A program made the position numbers and the translations under genes. 64,000 bases of DNA, from the NCBI GenBank assembly GCA_021773355.1, contig JAJFKE010000023.1, forward strand, positions 673,722 through 737,721. Direction: 5' to 3'. Below the pieces are notes generated by a model, which ran no database searches, was not told the DNA's origin, and saw only the letters and a program-made list of their open reading frames with translations. Below, one piece after another: positions 26,820-35,006 of the stretch (its first letter is position 1; the number at the start of each line of letters is the position of its first letter). This stretch comes from Gammaproteobacteria bacterium. Its GTDB lineage: Bacteria > Pseudomonadota > Gammaproteobacteria > Pseudomonadales > Pseudohongiellaceae.

Positions 26820-27449
26820 TTAAAGAATCTCGAAGATAAACACCCTGACCGCTGCAGTTGGGATGTCGCTACTATGTATCGCACCTCTCGAGATAAAATG
26901 CACATTAGCTTGAGTGTCTGTGTCAAACCAGACCACCACAGCATCATGGCCATGGTAATGCACTGAGACATCAGTGCTGGAGACGCCCTCATTGTATTCC
27001 CACGCTCTAACTCGTTCGTTTGAGCGGCGATCCAAGGGAGCATCGTTTGGGAATTGAGGCATTGATGAATTAAGTTCTATTGCACCAGCAAGCTGACGTT
27101 TGATCTGAACAAAAACGGCACGAAGTGGCTCATCGCTAATGCCGGACTCAGTGTGAGTCACACCTGCAAGTTGAAACGAAATGTTCCATGCCTGAGTGTG
27201 GACCTCGCGGGCCTCACCCTCATTCGAGGTGATTATCCTGTCACCCGGCCTGTAGTACACGCCAGTATGGTCATAGCGATGACGGTGGATGGGGTAGTTC
27301 TGTTGCAACCAGCTAATATCCCAAACAATGACGTGCTCGTTCTCCAGCATTTTGATAGCCCCGTCACGAGGATAGGCAGGCGGGGCATCCACTTGTGCCT
27401 GAGCCATTGGGATAGCGCAAATGAACAGGAACAGTGCAATTTTTCTCAT
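26820..27449 (-). CDS. Secreted cupin-like protein
   Basis: 209 aa from ATG 27449 (MRKIALFLF), preferred over 27464 because it gives a compact signal peptide ending MAQAQ. The mature protein has a beta-barrel pattern with histidine-containing motifs PIHRHRYDHTGVYYRPG and VSVHYHGHDAVVVWF, which resemble cupin metal-binding motifs. Function unknown; likely periplasmic. Confidence 0.6.
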   Translation of the reverse strand: MRKIALFLFICAIPMAQAQVDAPPAYPRDGAIKMLENEHVIVWDISWLQQNYPIHRHRYDHTGVYYRPGDRIITSNEGEAREVHTQAWNISFQLAGVTHTESGISDEPLRAVFVQIKRQLAGAIELNSSMPQFPNDAPLDRRSNERVRAWEYNEGVSSTDVSVHYHGHDAVVVWFDTDTQANVHFISRGAIHSSDIPTAAVRVFIFEIL

Positions 27450-27665
27450 AATGATATAGTGCAAAACTGATAATAAAGAGAGCAGAGTAAAAATACCGTA
27501 GTTTGGGCAGAAAGGGACAGAGTTATTTTACTGAGTGCTGGCACCGTGAAATTAAGGCGGGGATAGACTTAATAGTGCCCCTGCGTCTGCTTTGGCGTTC
27601 AACCCGCATCAGTATTGCCAAACCCCGGCGATCAAACTACTCTGCTCCTTTGATTTGGCCGGCCA

Positions 27666-28892
27666 ATGAATAAGTTGAAGCGCGCTTCTCACACTCTGCA
27701 CACATTCACGCTTTCCCTGTTGCTGGTCGGCTGCGCAATGGCTTTACCGGTTGCGGCGCAGGATCGTCTGGCTGCCCTGGCTGGTGATGGCAGTGTGATG
27801 CTGCGCTCGCCGAATGGTGGGCTACTTGTGAGCCTCAATCCGGATCGCACGCTGGTACCTGCTTCGCTCGTCAAGATCCCGCTGGCGCAGGTGGCTTTGA
27901 CCACGCTCGGCGAAGACTTTCGCTTCGAGACCCACTTTTACCGCAATGACAGTGGTGACCTGTTGATCCGGGGCCTGGGCGATCCGTTCCTGGTGTCCGA
28001 GGAGATTGCCCGTATTGCCGACACCCTGGCCCAGCGCGGACTACAACAGGTCCGTCGCCTGGTCATGGATGACTCTGCGTTTGAACCGGATCCCGATCTA
28101 CCTATTGAGAGAGGCACTAGTCAGCCCTTTGATGCCCGCAATAGTGCTCTGGCTGTGAATTTCAACACGGTGAATCTGGCATGGACAGCGGACGGTAGAT
28201 TGATCACGGGTGAACCGCAGACTCCCTTGACAGCCCTTGCCCGAGAGTTCGGCGCGCAGCTTTCCCCGGGTGACCCGCAGCGCATCAATCTGGGTGATGA
28301 CCCTCGCGCTGGCCTGCGCCAGGCTCAGCAATTGTTTCGGCTTTTTCTTGAGGAGTCAGGTATCACAGTATCCGATGCGAGTTTTAATCGTAATGCTGTG
28401 ACGGATGAGTGGACGCTCTTTTATCGGCATCGCAGTTCCCGCTCGCTGCGCGACAACCTGGATGGCCTGCTGCGCTACTCCAACAATTTCATCGCCAATC
28501 AACTTTTCCTCACGCTCGGGGCGCAAGAGAGTGGCTACCCTGCCACGACCGAGGCAGCTCGTGCTGCTCTGCAGCAGCAGCTCGCTGAACTGTACGGGGA
28601 TAGTTTCGGAAGTGACCCCCAGTCCCTGCTTATGCTGGAGGGCTCGGGTCTGTCCCGTACCCAACGCAGCAGTGCCGCCGGTATGATGCATATTCTCGAA
28701 GTCTATAAACCCTATGCCGATCTGCTGCCCGAGGTAGACGGGGTGCTGCGCAAGAGTGGTACCTTGACCGGCGTCTACAACTTCGCCGGTTACATCCGCG
28801 GGCCCGATGGTCTGTATCCGTTCGTGATTCTGACTAACCAGGTGGTCAACAAACGCGCAGAGATTCTGCGGCTTCTGCAGCGGCAGCTTTAG
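27666..28892 (+). CDS. dacB: D-alanyl-D-alanine carboxypeptidase/endopeptidase (PBP4, peptidase S13)
   Basis: 408 aa. N-terminal signal with a possible lipobox (LLVGC, Cys23). The penicillin-binding motifs are in order: S67-LVK (in PASLVKIPLA), YSNN (~272, SxN) and KSGT (~363, KTG-type). S13 enzymes trim or cleave peptidoglycan cross-links in the periplasm. The protein is shorter than E. coli PBP4 (477 aa), mainly in the inserted domains between SxxK and SxN. Gene symbol is by family, not strict orthology. Confidence 0.85.
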   Translation: MNKLKRASHTLHTFTLSLLLVGCAMALPVAAQDRLAALAGDGSVMLRSPNGGLLVSLNPDRTLVPASLVKIPLAQVALTTLGEDFRFETHFYRNDSGDLLIRGLGDPFLVSEEIARIADTLAQRGLQQVRRLVMDDSAFEPDPDLPIERGTSQPFDARNSALAVNFNTVNLAWTADGRLITGEPQTPLTALAREFGAQLSPGDPQRINLGDDPRAGLRQAQQLFRLFLEESGITVSDASFNRNAVTDEWTLFYRHRSSRSLRDNLDGLLRYSNNFIANQLFLTLGAQESGYPATTEAARAALQQQLAELYGDSFGSDPQSLLMLEGSGLSRTQRSSAAGMMHILEVYKPYADLLPEVDGVLRKSGTLTGVYNFAGYIRGPDGLYPFVILTNQVVNKRAEILRLLQRQL

Positions 28893-29066
28893 GGATAAAG
28901 TAACTAGTGTTCCCTTCTTTCGTTATTGGCTATATTCTGACGGCGGGACTGATCGGTTTCCAAGGTCGTAATGTTTTATATGTGTTCAAGTTAAATAACT
29001 CGAGCAAAAGGACGGTAGAAGCGGCTGATTGCCTTCGCTGCCACTCGTTATAGAGGAATTAAATCC

Positions 29067-29285
29067 ATGAATTTTGAAATCATTTATTGCACAGCCTGAA
29101 ACTACAAACCTCAGGCCGACCGTGTGTCGGTGGAGATCAGGAACCGCGTTGGCGTTGAGGCTGTGCTGACTCCAGCCAGCGGAGGCGTGTTCGAGGTCAG
29201 GCAGAACGATGTTGTACTGTACTCAAAAAGCAGTACGGGGCGTTTCCCTGCCGCGGGTGAAATCGCTGCGTTGATCGATTCCTGA
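29067..29285 (+). CDS. SelW-like (Rdx/SelT-SelW-SelH) selenoprotein, TGA read as Sec at codon 11
   Basis: ATG 29067 has a good ribosome site (gagg at 29053). The frame reads MNFEIIYCTA, TGA (29097-29099), then NYKPQADRV…, and ends at TGA 29283-29285: 72 residues. Reading through gives a complete Rdx thioredoxin-like fold: the CxxU redox motif at 8-11, SGGVFEV near 38-44 and TGRFP near 57-61, exactly as in SelW-like proteins, where the second site is Cys or Sec. Codons on both sides of the TGA keep the family pattern, so this is not a frame accident. A hairpin 29115-29131 follows (see next entry). Role: probably thiol redox. selA, selB and selC are not in the window. Confidence 0.82.
29115..29131 (+). 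promoter_or_regulatory. Candidate bacterial SECIS hairpin
   Basis: gccgac (29115-29120) pairs with gtcggt (29126-29131; last pair G·U) around loop cgtgt. The loop starts 21 nt after the TGA, within the range described for bacterial SECIS elements, and has G at loop position 2, as SelB recognition favours. No bulged U can be judged by eye. Confidence 0.55.
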
Positions 29286-29296
29286 GTAAACCGTTA

Positions 29297-29333
29297 CAGT
29301 CTTCTGGCGGGCACTCACCCCGCCAGAAGACTG
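29297..29333. terminator. Strong hairpin after the SelW-like gene
   Basis: cagtcttctggcggg and cccgccagaagactg form a perfect 15-bp stem with a 7-base loop (cactcac). It starts 12 bp after the stop codon. No T-run follows, so termination may be factor-dependent or the hairpin may stabilise the mRNA. Confidence 0.65.
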
Positions 29334-29471
29334 ACTGAAGAAAAGCAAACCAATAACCTAAGAACAAATAACTCAATAACTTTAGATTACCCTTCCTATC
29401 AACAGAGCCGGTTAAGTTATAAAGTTGTTAGTTCCCTTCTTTTTCAAGGACAAACTTTGCCAGATTAATAG

Positions 29472-30125
29472 TTAGCTGGTCGGAATTCTCTGAGTTACTC
29501 GTTCACGTGAATTGATCCACCATTGTGCAACCGCCAGATTGAGTGACCATGATGCCCAATACACGGTTTGTTGCGCGGTAACCTCATCAAGTACCTCATG
29601 CAGCAGCGGTGACATCAACCTTAGTGTGACCGCCGCAAAGGTCAATGCGAAGCTACGAATCATCCATTGCCTATGGGCGGCAATATTGCCCTTACGTGCA
29701 TAGTTCACTGCCAATAATGTGAAAGACCACCACAGGGTAGTCAGAGTAGCCAGGCCCACTGTGCTGACAATTCCACCGAATGCGTACCAGGCCATATAGT
29801 AACCACCAATACTGCCAACGATGACAGCAAGAAAATACACACGGCCGAGATAGCGATGCAAGGTGCGATTTTTTCGGTAAATCATAAACTGTATAGGGGA
29901 AATCAGCAGCGCTATTCCCGCCCCAACCACATGCATGAATATTAAGAGTTGGGACATATCCAGGTAACGTCGATGAAAGTCGTCCTGCATTTCGGGCAGC
30001 ATAATCGGAAATGTAATACCGTACATCGCTACTCCCACGGCCAAAGCGGCACCCAAATAGAGCAGTCCCGATCTTGTAATATGCTGCTTGGCCTCTTTAT
30101 TCAACTCAGTCATTAATTCGGTCAT
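29472..30125 (-). CDS. DUF2306 family membrane protein
   Basis: 217 aa with about six membrane helices. The DUF2306 features are visible: helix followed by LLISPIQFMIYRKNRTLHRYLGRVYF, and the later AVNYARKGNIAAHRQWMIRSF segment with its conserved HRxWM. The family is uncharacterised inner-membrane protein, with conserved histidines resembling haem or quinone sites in cytochrome-b561-like proteins. It is followed upstream by an AraC-type regulator in the same orientation (156 bp away), which probably controls it. Confidence 0.85.
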   Translation of the reverse strand: MTELMTELNKEAKQHITRSGLLYLGAALAVGVAMYGITFPIMLPEMQDDFHRRYLDMSQLLIFMHVVGAGIALLISPIQFMIYRKNRTLHRYLGRVYFLAVIVGSIGGYYMAWYAFGGIVSTVGLATLTTLWWSFTLLAVNYARKGNIAAHRQWMIRSFALTFAAVTLRLMSPLLHEVLDEVTAQQTVYWASWSLNLAVAQWWINSRERVTQRIPTS

Positions 30126-30281
30126 GATGATTCCTTACCAAAATCTACCGTTAAACACTACCGCCGAGGGAGGCGACCAGGTATCAATTTCAACAAGGTT
30201 TTGAGTGGCCGGCGTCTAGCTAGTGCCAACAGGACGTACAATGCGGCCGGATCGGACGGTGCGAGGGTGAAATGGTAATTG

Positions 30282-31397
30282 TTAGCGCATGTTTCTGTTA
30301 CGAAACTGCGAAGGGGTCATACCAGTATGTTTTTTAAAAACTGAGTTGAAGGTGCTCTTAGACGAAAAACCGGCTTCCAGCCCTAAATCCAGAAGTTTAA
30401 TTTCATTATCCACCTTAAGGCGCTCACAAACATAGTCTATGCGAAAGCTATTTACGAAATTGTAAAAGTTGTGGCCTTCCTCCTGGTTTAGAACCTCAGA
30501 GAGATGGTGAGTGCTAATTCCAACGGCCTCGGATAGCCGTTGCAGTGATAGCTCGCTCAACAAAAAAGCCTGTTGGCTATTCATGTAGTGAACCACCGTC
30601 TCAAGCAAGCTACCGCGAGTATCTTCATCGAGTGCGCCTGTCGCTTTCGTGTCTGAATCACTACCCGGCTCGAGTGAGTTCTCTTTAACGGGCCCTGCGA
30701 TTTTAAATAGTTGAGGGTTGCGCCACTGAGCCATGCCAATGGTGTAGATTAAAACTACAATTAGAAAGTCTCCAACGACTATCAAAACTAAATTTTCGGT
30801 CACCACCGCCGCAGCCGCCTTAGTACTCCATATAACGAAATTGAAGCCTTGCACAATCCAAAGCCAGTCAAAGATATCCGGATTAAAATTGGCGAAGTTA
30901 TTCTGCGCTAGTTGTTGGTAGTGATAGATAAAATGGGCTGTATAGCCAGCATAGATAAAAGCCTGTACGTACAAAATAAACATACCCAGGGTGAAGCGGA
31001 CTGACAGTTGTTCAATACCTTGCAAATATGCTTGTTTTAAGATGTCCGGTGCAAATGTCAGATCAAGATTCAATAGATAACAACTGGCAATGGGTAGCAG
31101 GTGCAGTAAGTCTTTTGCACGAAACCCTTCATCCAGTACAGAATGACGACAATAAAGATACAAAAGCGCGCCGTAGCTTGCTGGCAAAAAACCAGTCCAA
31201 ACAATCCATAGATTGTAAGGTGCGATCTCGCCATTTTGGATGACCAACACTGAGAAAAGCCCAGCAGCTAAAAAAACACACCAGCAAGCTAAAATACGAC
31301 TGGCATAAATGACATTAGGGGTAAACAGAAGTAAGCCGGCTAGTAGCAAACCCTGAAAAGTGCCAATGGCGTACAAATATTGTAGAAGAATGGGCAT
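30282..31397 (-). CDS. AraC family regulator with N-terminal membrane domain
   Basis: 371 aa. Residues ~1-230 contain about seven hydrophobic helices; residues ~265-371 form the AraC-type double helix-turn-helix (LSLQRLSEAVGISTHHLSEVLNQ … IKLLDLGLEAGFSSKSTFNSVFKKHTGMTPSQFRN). It is therefore a membrane-bound regulator sensing a signal at the inner membrane. Its neighbour in the same direction is the DUF2306 membrane gene, its likely target. Confidence 0.88.
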   Translation of the reverse strand: MPILLQYLYAIGTFQGLLLAGLLLFTPNVIYASRILACWCVFLAAGLFSVLVIQNGEIAPYNLWIVWTGFLPASYGALLYLYCRHSVLDEGFRAKDLLHLLPIASCYLLNLDLTFAPDILKQAYLQGIEQLSVRFTLGMFILYVQAFIYAGYTAHFIYHYQQLAQNNFANFNPDIFDWLWIVQGFNFVIWSTKAAAAVVTENLVLIVVGDFLIVVLIYTIGMAQWRNPQLFKIAGPVKENSLEPGSDSDTKATGALDEDTRGSLLETVVHYMNSQQAFLLSELSLQRLSEAVGISTHHLSEVLNQEEGHNFYNFVNSFRIDYVCERLKVDNEIKLLDLGLEAGFSSKSTFNSVFKKHTGMTPSQFRNRNMR

Positions 31398-31713
31398 AGA
31401 GCCTGCAGTGTAATTTAGATTCTAGATTTAGTTAAATACTAAGTCATGATCGCTGCTGGTACATGGGATTAATCGGCTGGTTGCTGACAGGTTAGCTGCA
31501 AATTCGTGAAATACATTCTCTATCAGAGTCTGCTCTGCAGTTAATACACAACTGTGCATCAACAAATAACAGCAATTTGGCGATTTAAAAACTGTGCAGG
31601 TCCCAAAGCAAAGTGAGCAAGCAAAAAAAATGCGCTAACAGAACAAAATAATTCTGCAACGCATTGATTATATGAGAGAAAATGGTGGAGTCAAACGTAC
31701 AAAGGCATGAGTG
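31398..31713. other. Intergenic, no supported gene
   Basis: About 315 bp between the AraC gene (transcribed leftward) and the 3' end of the CBS-GGDEF gene. Contains aatgcg…cgcatt inverted arms near 31629-31665; nothing coding seen. Confidence 0.4.
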
Positions 31714-31735
31714 AATTGGACATATATGTCCAATT
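31714..31735. promoter_or_regulatory. 22-bp perfect palindrome
   Basis: aattggacatatatgtccaa followed by tt is a perfect 22-bp palindrome, 32 bp beyond the stop of the GGDEF gene. It could be an operator-like site or part of a weak terminator; AT-rich stem and lack of loop argue for a protein-binding dyad. Confidence 0.4.
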
Positions 31736-31766
31736 TAACAGTGCAATTTAACAATTTTACTGAGCT

Positions 31767-32756
31767 TTAACAGCGAAGCCCCAACCTACGCTCTTCCTCC
31801 TGAGTATCAATCATCGGAAATCTGAATTCTGTTTCGTTATCCAAGGTACAGACTGTATTGCGCCCTTCAGACTTGGCCAGATAGAGGGCAGAGTCTGCTT
31901 TAAGAAGTATGTCCTTCCAGGAGTCACCTCTGCAACTGGCAACTCCCATGCTTACCGTCATATGCCCCAGAGGGCTTTTACAATGTTCAATACTTATGTC
32001 ACTCACCGCCTGGCGAAATCGATTTGCTGCAATTAGTGCCGTCTTGGTATTGGTAGCCGGCATGAGGAATAGAAACTCTTCACCGCCATATCTAAATAAT
32101 TTATCTGAAGCACGGATATGTTTACAAGCAACAGCGGCGAAGCTTCGCAGAGCGTCATCTCCTGCGGGATGACCATAATGATCGTTATAAGGCTTAAAGA
32201 GATCTATATCAATTAGCGCTATCGCATAGGGTTCCGCGCGTCTTTGGGACACTGCTTCCGCATGCACTAAATCAATTTCCATGGCTCGTCGGTTTGGCAG
32301 TCCAGTGAGGGTATCTTCTAAAGATAACCAGTGCAGTTCTTCAGACAACTCTTCTAATTTACTGTGTTTTTCGCTGAGGGCCAAATAGGCTTTAACCATA
32401 TCAGGGAGGGTAATTAGTCCCACCAAAACTCCATCCGGATTAACTACTGGCAAGTGTCGCAAACTATGTGACTTGAATAGAGAAATTGCCTCGGCCAAAT
32501 CCAGATCAGTGGCAAAGGTAATAAGCTCTTTGGTCATTACATCGCCTGCAGTGAGACCTGCCGGTAATCCACTTTCCCTGTAGGTGGCGAATAAGTGCAC
32601 CATGTCGTGTTCCGTGAGAATCCCCTTGGGTTTGCCGTTCTCGCAGATCACTTTGCAGGAGTGAGATTTTTCGGCGAGAGAATTGACGACTTCTGCCACG
32701 CTATTTTCGGGAGTAAAGCTTCGATCCGCTGCAGACATAATTTCATGAAGTTTCAA
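31767..32756 (-). CDS. Diguanylate cyclase with tandem CBS domains
   Basis: 329 aa. Two CBS motifs (residues ~8-55 and ~72-125; KPKGILTEHDMV and DGVLVGLITLPDMV) precede a GGDEF domain starting DTLTGLPNRRAM. The active site is YGGEEFLF (~222-229) and an inhibitory I-site RASD sits five residues before it, so the enzyme should make cyclic-di-GMP and be product-inhibited. CBS pairs bind adenine nucleotides or similar ligands, suggesting energy-state control. No phosphodiesterase domain. Stands alone. Confidence 0.92.
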   Translation of the reverse strand: MKLHEIMSAADRSFTPENSVAEVVNSLAEKSHSCKVICENGKPKGILTEHDMVHLFATYRESGLPAGLTAGDVMTKELITFATDLDLAEAISLFKSHSLRHLPVVNPDGVLVGLITLPDMVKAYLALSEKHSKLEELSEELHWLSLEDTLTGLPNRRAMEIDLVHAEAVSQRRAEPYAIALIDIDLFKPYNDHYGHPAGDDALRSFAAVACKHIRASDKLFRYGGEEFLFLMPATNTKTALIAANRFRQAVSDISIEHCKSPLGHMTVSMGVASCRGDSWKDILLKADSALYLAKSEGRNTVCTLDNETEFRFPMIDTQEEERRLGLRC

Positions 32757-33260
32757 GACGCACTCTCCCGGACTAAGGACGTTAATCTAATTGCTAGGAA
32801 TACCGCAGGCAGCGAAGCATTATAGCCAGCTCGTGAATTCCGCCTATAGGGATTGAATACGACTACTTGAGAAAAAACTTAACAAAAAGCTGAACCGACA
32901 TGCCTATCTAACATATAGGGGACACGAATATCTTGTCTACCAGAAAAATAAAAGGTGAATCAAAGAGGTCACAACACTTTGCGCTGGTCATGATGACAAC
33001 TCTCGCAGCTTACCCGCAGGAATCCGTGTTCCCAGCAGTCGCTCTAGATGACAACCGACCTTCCTAGATAGAGCTGAAGAATGAGCTATTTTGGAGGAAA
33101 TTGATTTCCGACTTTATCTGGGACGAATAAAAGGTAGATATCTTTCAGCTATATCAGTGATAAGGGATAGTAGAGGTGCTAACGAGCTGTCGTGTAAAAC
33201 CGATGAAGTCGGGGCACCAATCTGAACAGAAAAATTGGTTTCTACGCTGACAACATTTAG
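32757..33260. other. Intergenic, no supported gene
   Basis: 504 bp without a convincing open frame, repeat or RNA gene. Lies just left of the ssrA island boundary and the second 59-aa gene. Confidence 0.4.
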
Positions 33261-33440
33261 TCAGGAGATAAAGTAACGAATCGCCATACCAATAAGCACA
33301 ATAAACACCAAAGGTGCCATGTAGCGAGTTATTTTATTCAGCTCTTCATCTGACTTTTCGGTACTGTATTTTTCGATCAATGGAATGCCAATGACTAAGG
33401 TGATGAACAGTATGGCGAGTATCGCAGCTAAGACTGTCAA
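33261..33440 (-). CDS. Small membrane protein, 59 aa (paralogue 2)
   Basis: Same 59-aa two-helix protein as at 20719-20898, with changes such as V→I and M→V within the helices and Ala→Gly in the second. Where copy 1 has ATG, copy 2 has TTG (33440-33438) in the same place, so it would start less efficiently. It ends in TGA rather than TAG. It stands 26 bp left of the ssrA 3'-end duplication that marks the island edge. Confidence 0.68.
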   Translation of the reverse strand: MTVLAAILAILFITLVIGIPLIEKYSTEKSDEELNKITRYMAPLVFIVLIGMAIRYFIS

Positions 33441-33466
33441 TTTTCGGTCTCCAGCTTCAATTTAAA

Positions 33467-33482
33467 TTGGTGGAGGCGGGGG
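33467..33482. repeat. attL: duplicated 3' end of ssrA
   Basis: ttggtggaggcggggg is identical to 50558-50573, which covers the CCA end and acceptor/T-arm side of tmRNA. Position fits the far boundary of an island integrated at ssrA (about 17.1 kb). Confidence 0.75.
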
Positions 33483-33674
33483 CATCTGATTCTAAGCTAT
33501 AACCCCTTGATTTGGTTAGATAAAATATATTTTTGCTGCGAGCGGTGTTACTTGTGGTGTTACTTCAAGAGTAATTCATCTATCAACTATCAGTGCTCGC
33601 GAGACTTATCACTTATTGTCTAACTCTGATGAAACACTATATCCACCGTGCCATTGATTGAGGTGAAAATTTAG

Positions 33675-34799
33675 CTATCGATTTTTGATTTGATCACCGA
33701 TTCTAATCAATGGCTGCTTAATCGCTGTCTCGAGGCGGCACATTGCATCTGTCATAAATGAAGTCATAGTAGGCCACTGTTCCATATCAAAAATGTTCGC
33801 AGCAGTTTCAAATTTAATTCGGCATGCCCGCTTGTCATCCAGCCTTTCCCATTCAAGGTGATCACCAAAATCACTCTCTATCTGGTCTTTCAATGCAAAT
33901 AATTGATCAAAAATAAGTTTGTTCTCTTCTTTATCCCCTCGGTCAATATATAACTCTGCGCGGCCATACTTTTTACCTGCTGCAAAATTAAATCCCAATC
34001 CACGGACACCTGAGCCCGCTCCGATCCAGTTTGCGATGCCAGGACTAATGTTTTGAAAGAGGTTGGATTTTGTCGCGTTCATCACAGGTATAAGCTGAGT
34101 CCAGAAATCTCGACGAATAATATGTCGGGACTTTAGTTGATTCTGTAACTCTATATCATCTTGCGCTTTTTCAGCCAGACCAATCATATAGTCCCCAGCA
34201 TCTTGTGTTGGGATGATCTGTTCTACATTTAAGAACAGTTCTTCGCCCATAACGAAAGGTGTTGCTTTGAAACATTGGAGACGTACTTTGAAATTCATCA
34301 GCCAGAGGACTGTGCTTGTTACCTCTTTTCGAAATCTCGCTGCAATTAGGATGATCCTTTGTGTGACGCCTTTATTCAGGACCAGCTCTTCGTAATCTTG
34401 ACCTTCCAAAAACTCAGCGATACGATCTTCAGCGTTCGAGCCAGGCTCATTAAGATCAAGATACTGTTGGAATATTTTTGCTATGTTTGCTTTTGATAAC
34501 CCTGAACAATATGAAGCGTACTTTAAAGCTTGCCACGTTACGTCGCGACCAGAATCATCAAGCTTATTTTCGATGATGACCAGCGCCCCTTGCTTATCAA
34601 TTGCCAAGAGGTCAAGACGCTCGTGGGTGTCATCAAACCCTGAAAACTCTTTCTGGATGATAAGTAGTTCTTCGCCGAGCACATCTGGCTGCTTCGCTAT
34701 CCACTCTTGCAGATGGTCGCGTTCTCTAAAACCTAAGCTTGAGAATGACTTTTCTTCCAGACGTTGAATGCTGTTCGATGATTTATTGATCTTGTACAT
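33675..34799 (-). CDS. DUF4268 / NucS-like PD-(D/E)xK nuclease-fold protein
   Basis: 374 aa. The N-terminal part carries a nuclease-like motif: RLDLLAIDKQGALVIIENKL (D-x8-ExK spacing, residues ~63-80), as in NucS/DUF91 and related endonucleases. The C-terminal part (~220-365; RRDFWTQLIPVMN…RAELYIDRGD…WERLDDKRACRI) matches DUF4268. Such proteins cluster with restriction and defence genes, and here it is first in the ssrA island beside hsdR, on the same strand. Substrate unknown. Confidence 0.7.
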   Translation of the reverse strand: MYKINKSSNSIQRLEEKSFSSLGFRERDHLQEWIAKQPDVLGEELLIIQKEFSGFDDTHERLDLLAIDKQGALVIIENKLDDSGRDVTWQALKYASYCSGLSKANIAKIFQQYLDLNEPGSNAEDRIAEFLEGQDYEELVLNKGVTQRIILIAARFRKEVTSTVLWLMNFKVRLQCFKATPFVMGEELFLNVEQIIPTQDAGDYMIGLAEKAQDDIELQNQLKSRHIIRRDFWTQLIPVMNATKSNLFQNISPGIANWIGAGSGVRGLGFNFAAGKKYGRAELYIDRGDKEENKLIFDQLFALKDQIESDFGDHLEWERLDDKRACRIKFETAANIFDMEQWPTMTSFMTDAMCRLETAIKQPLIRIGDQIKNR

Positions 34800-35006
34800 A
34801 TAATTATCCGTCGATAAGAAGTATTTCTATTACCTTCTTCTGAGTACTGACCTACACCCATAGAAAGATTCGCTCAATGGCGTGCGAGTGAGCTGAAAAT
34901 TGACACTAAACAACTTCCGCATTCCTATTTATCCTTCTAACTACATCCAATACCTTACCTGTAAATTTTTTGCCCGGTACTCCCGCAACGATACTGACAA
35001 GATAAA

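Noticed and set aside
29067..29285. SelW-like gene as a plain pseudogene with nonsense TGA
   Set aside because: The TGA sits at exactly the redox position where family members carry Sec, the rest of the frame is intact and a SECIS-like hairpin follows, so a selenoprotein is the better reading.
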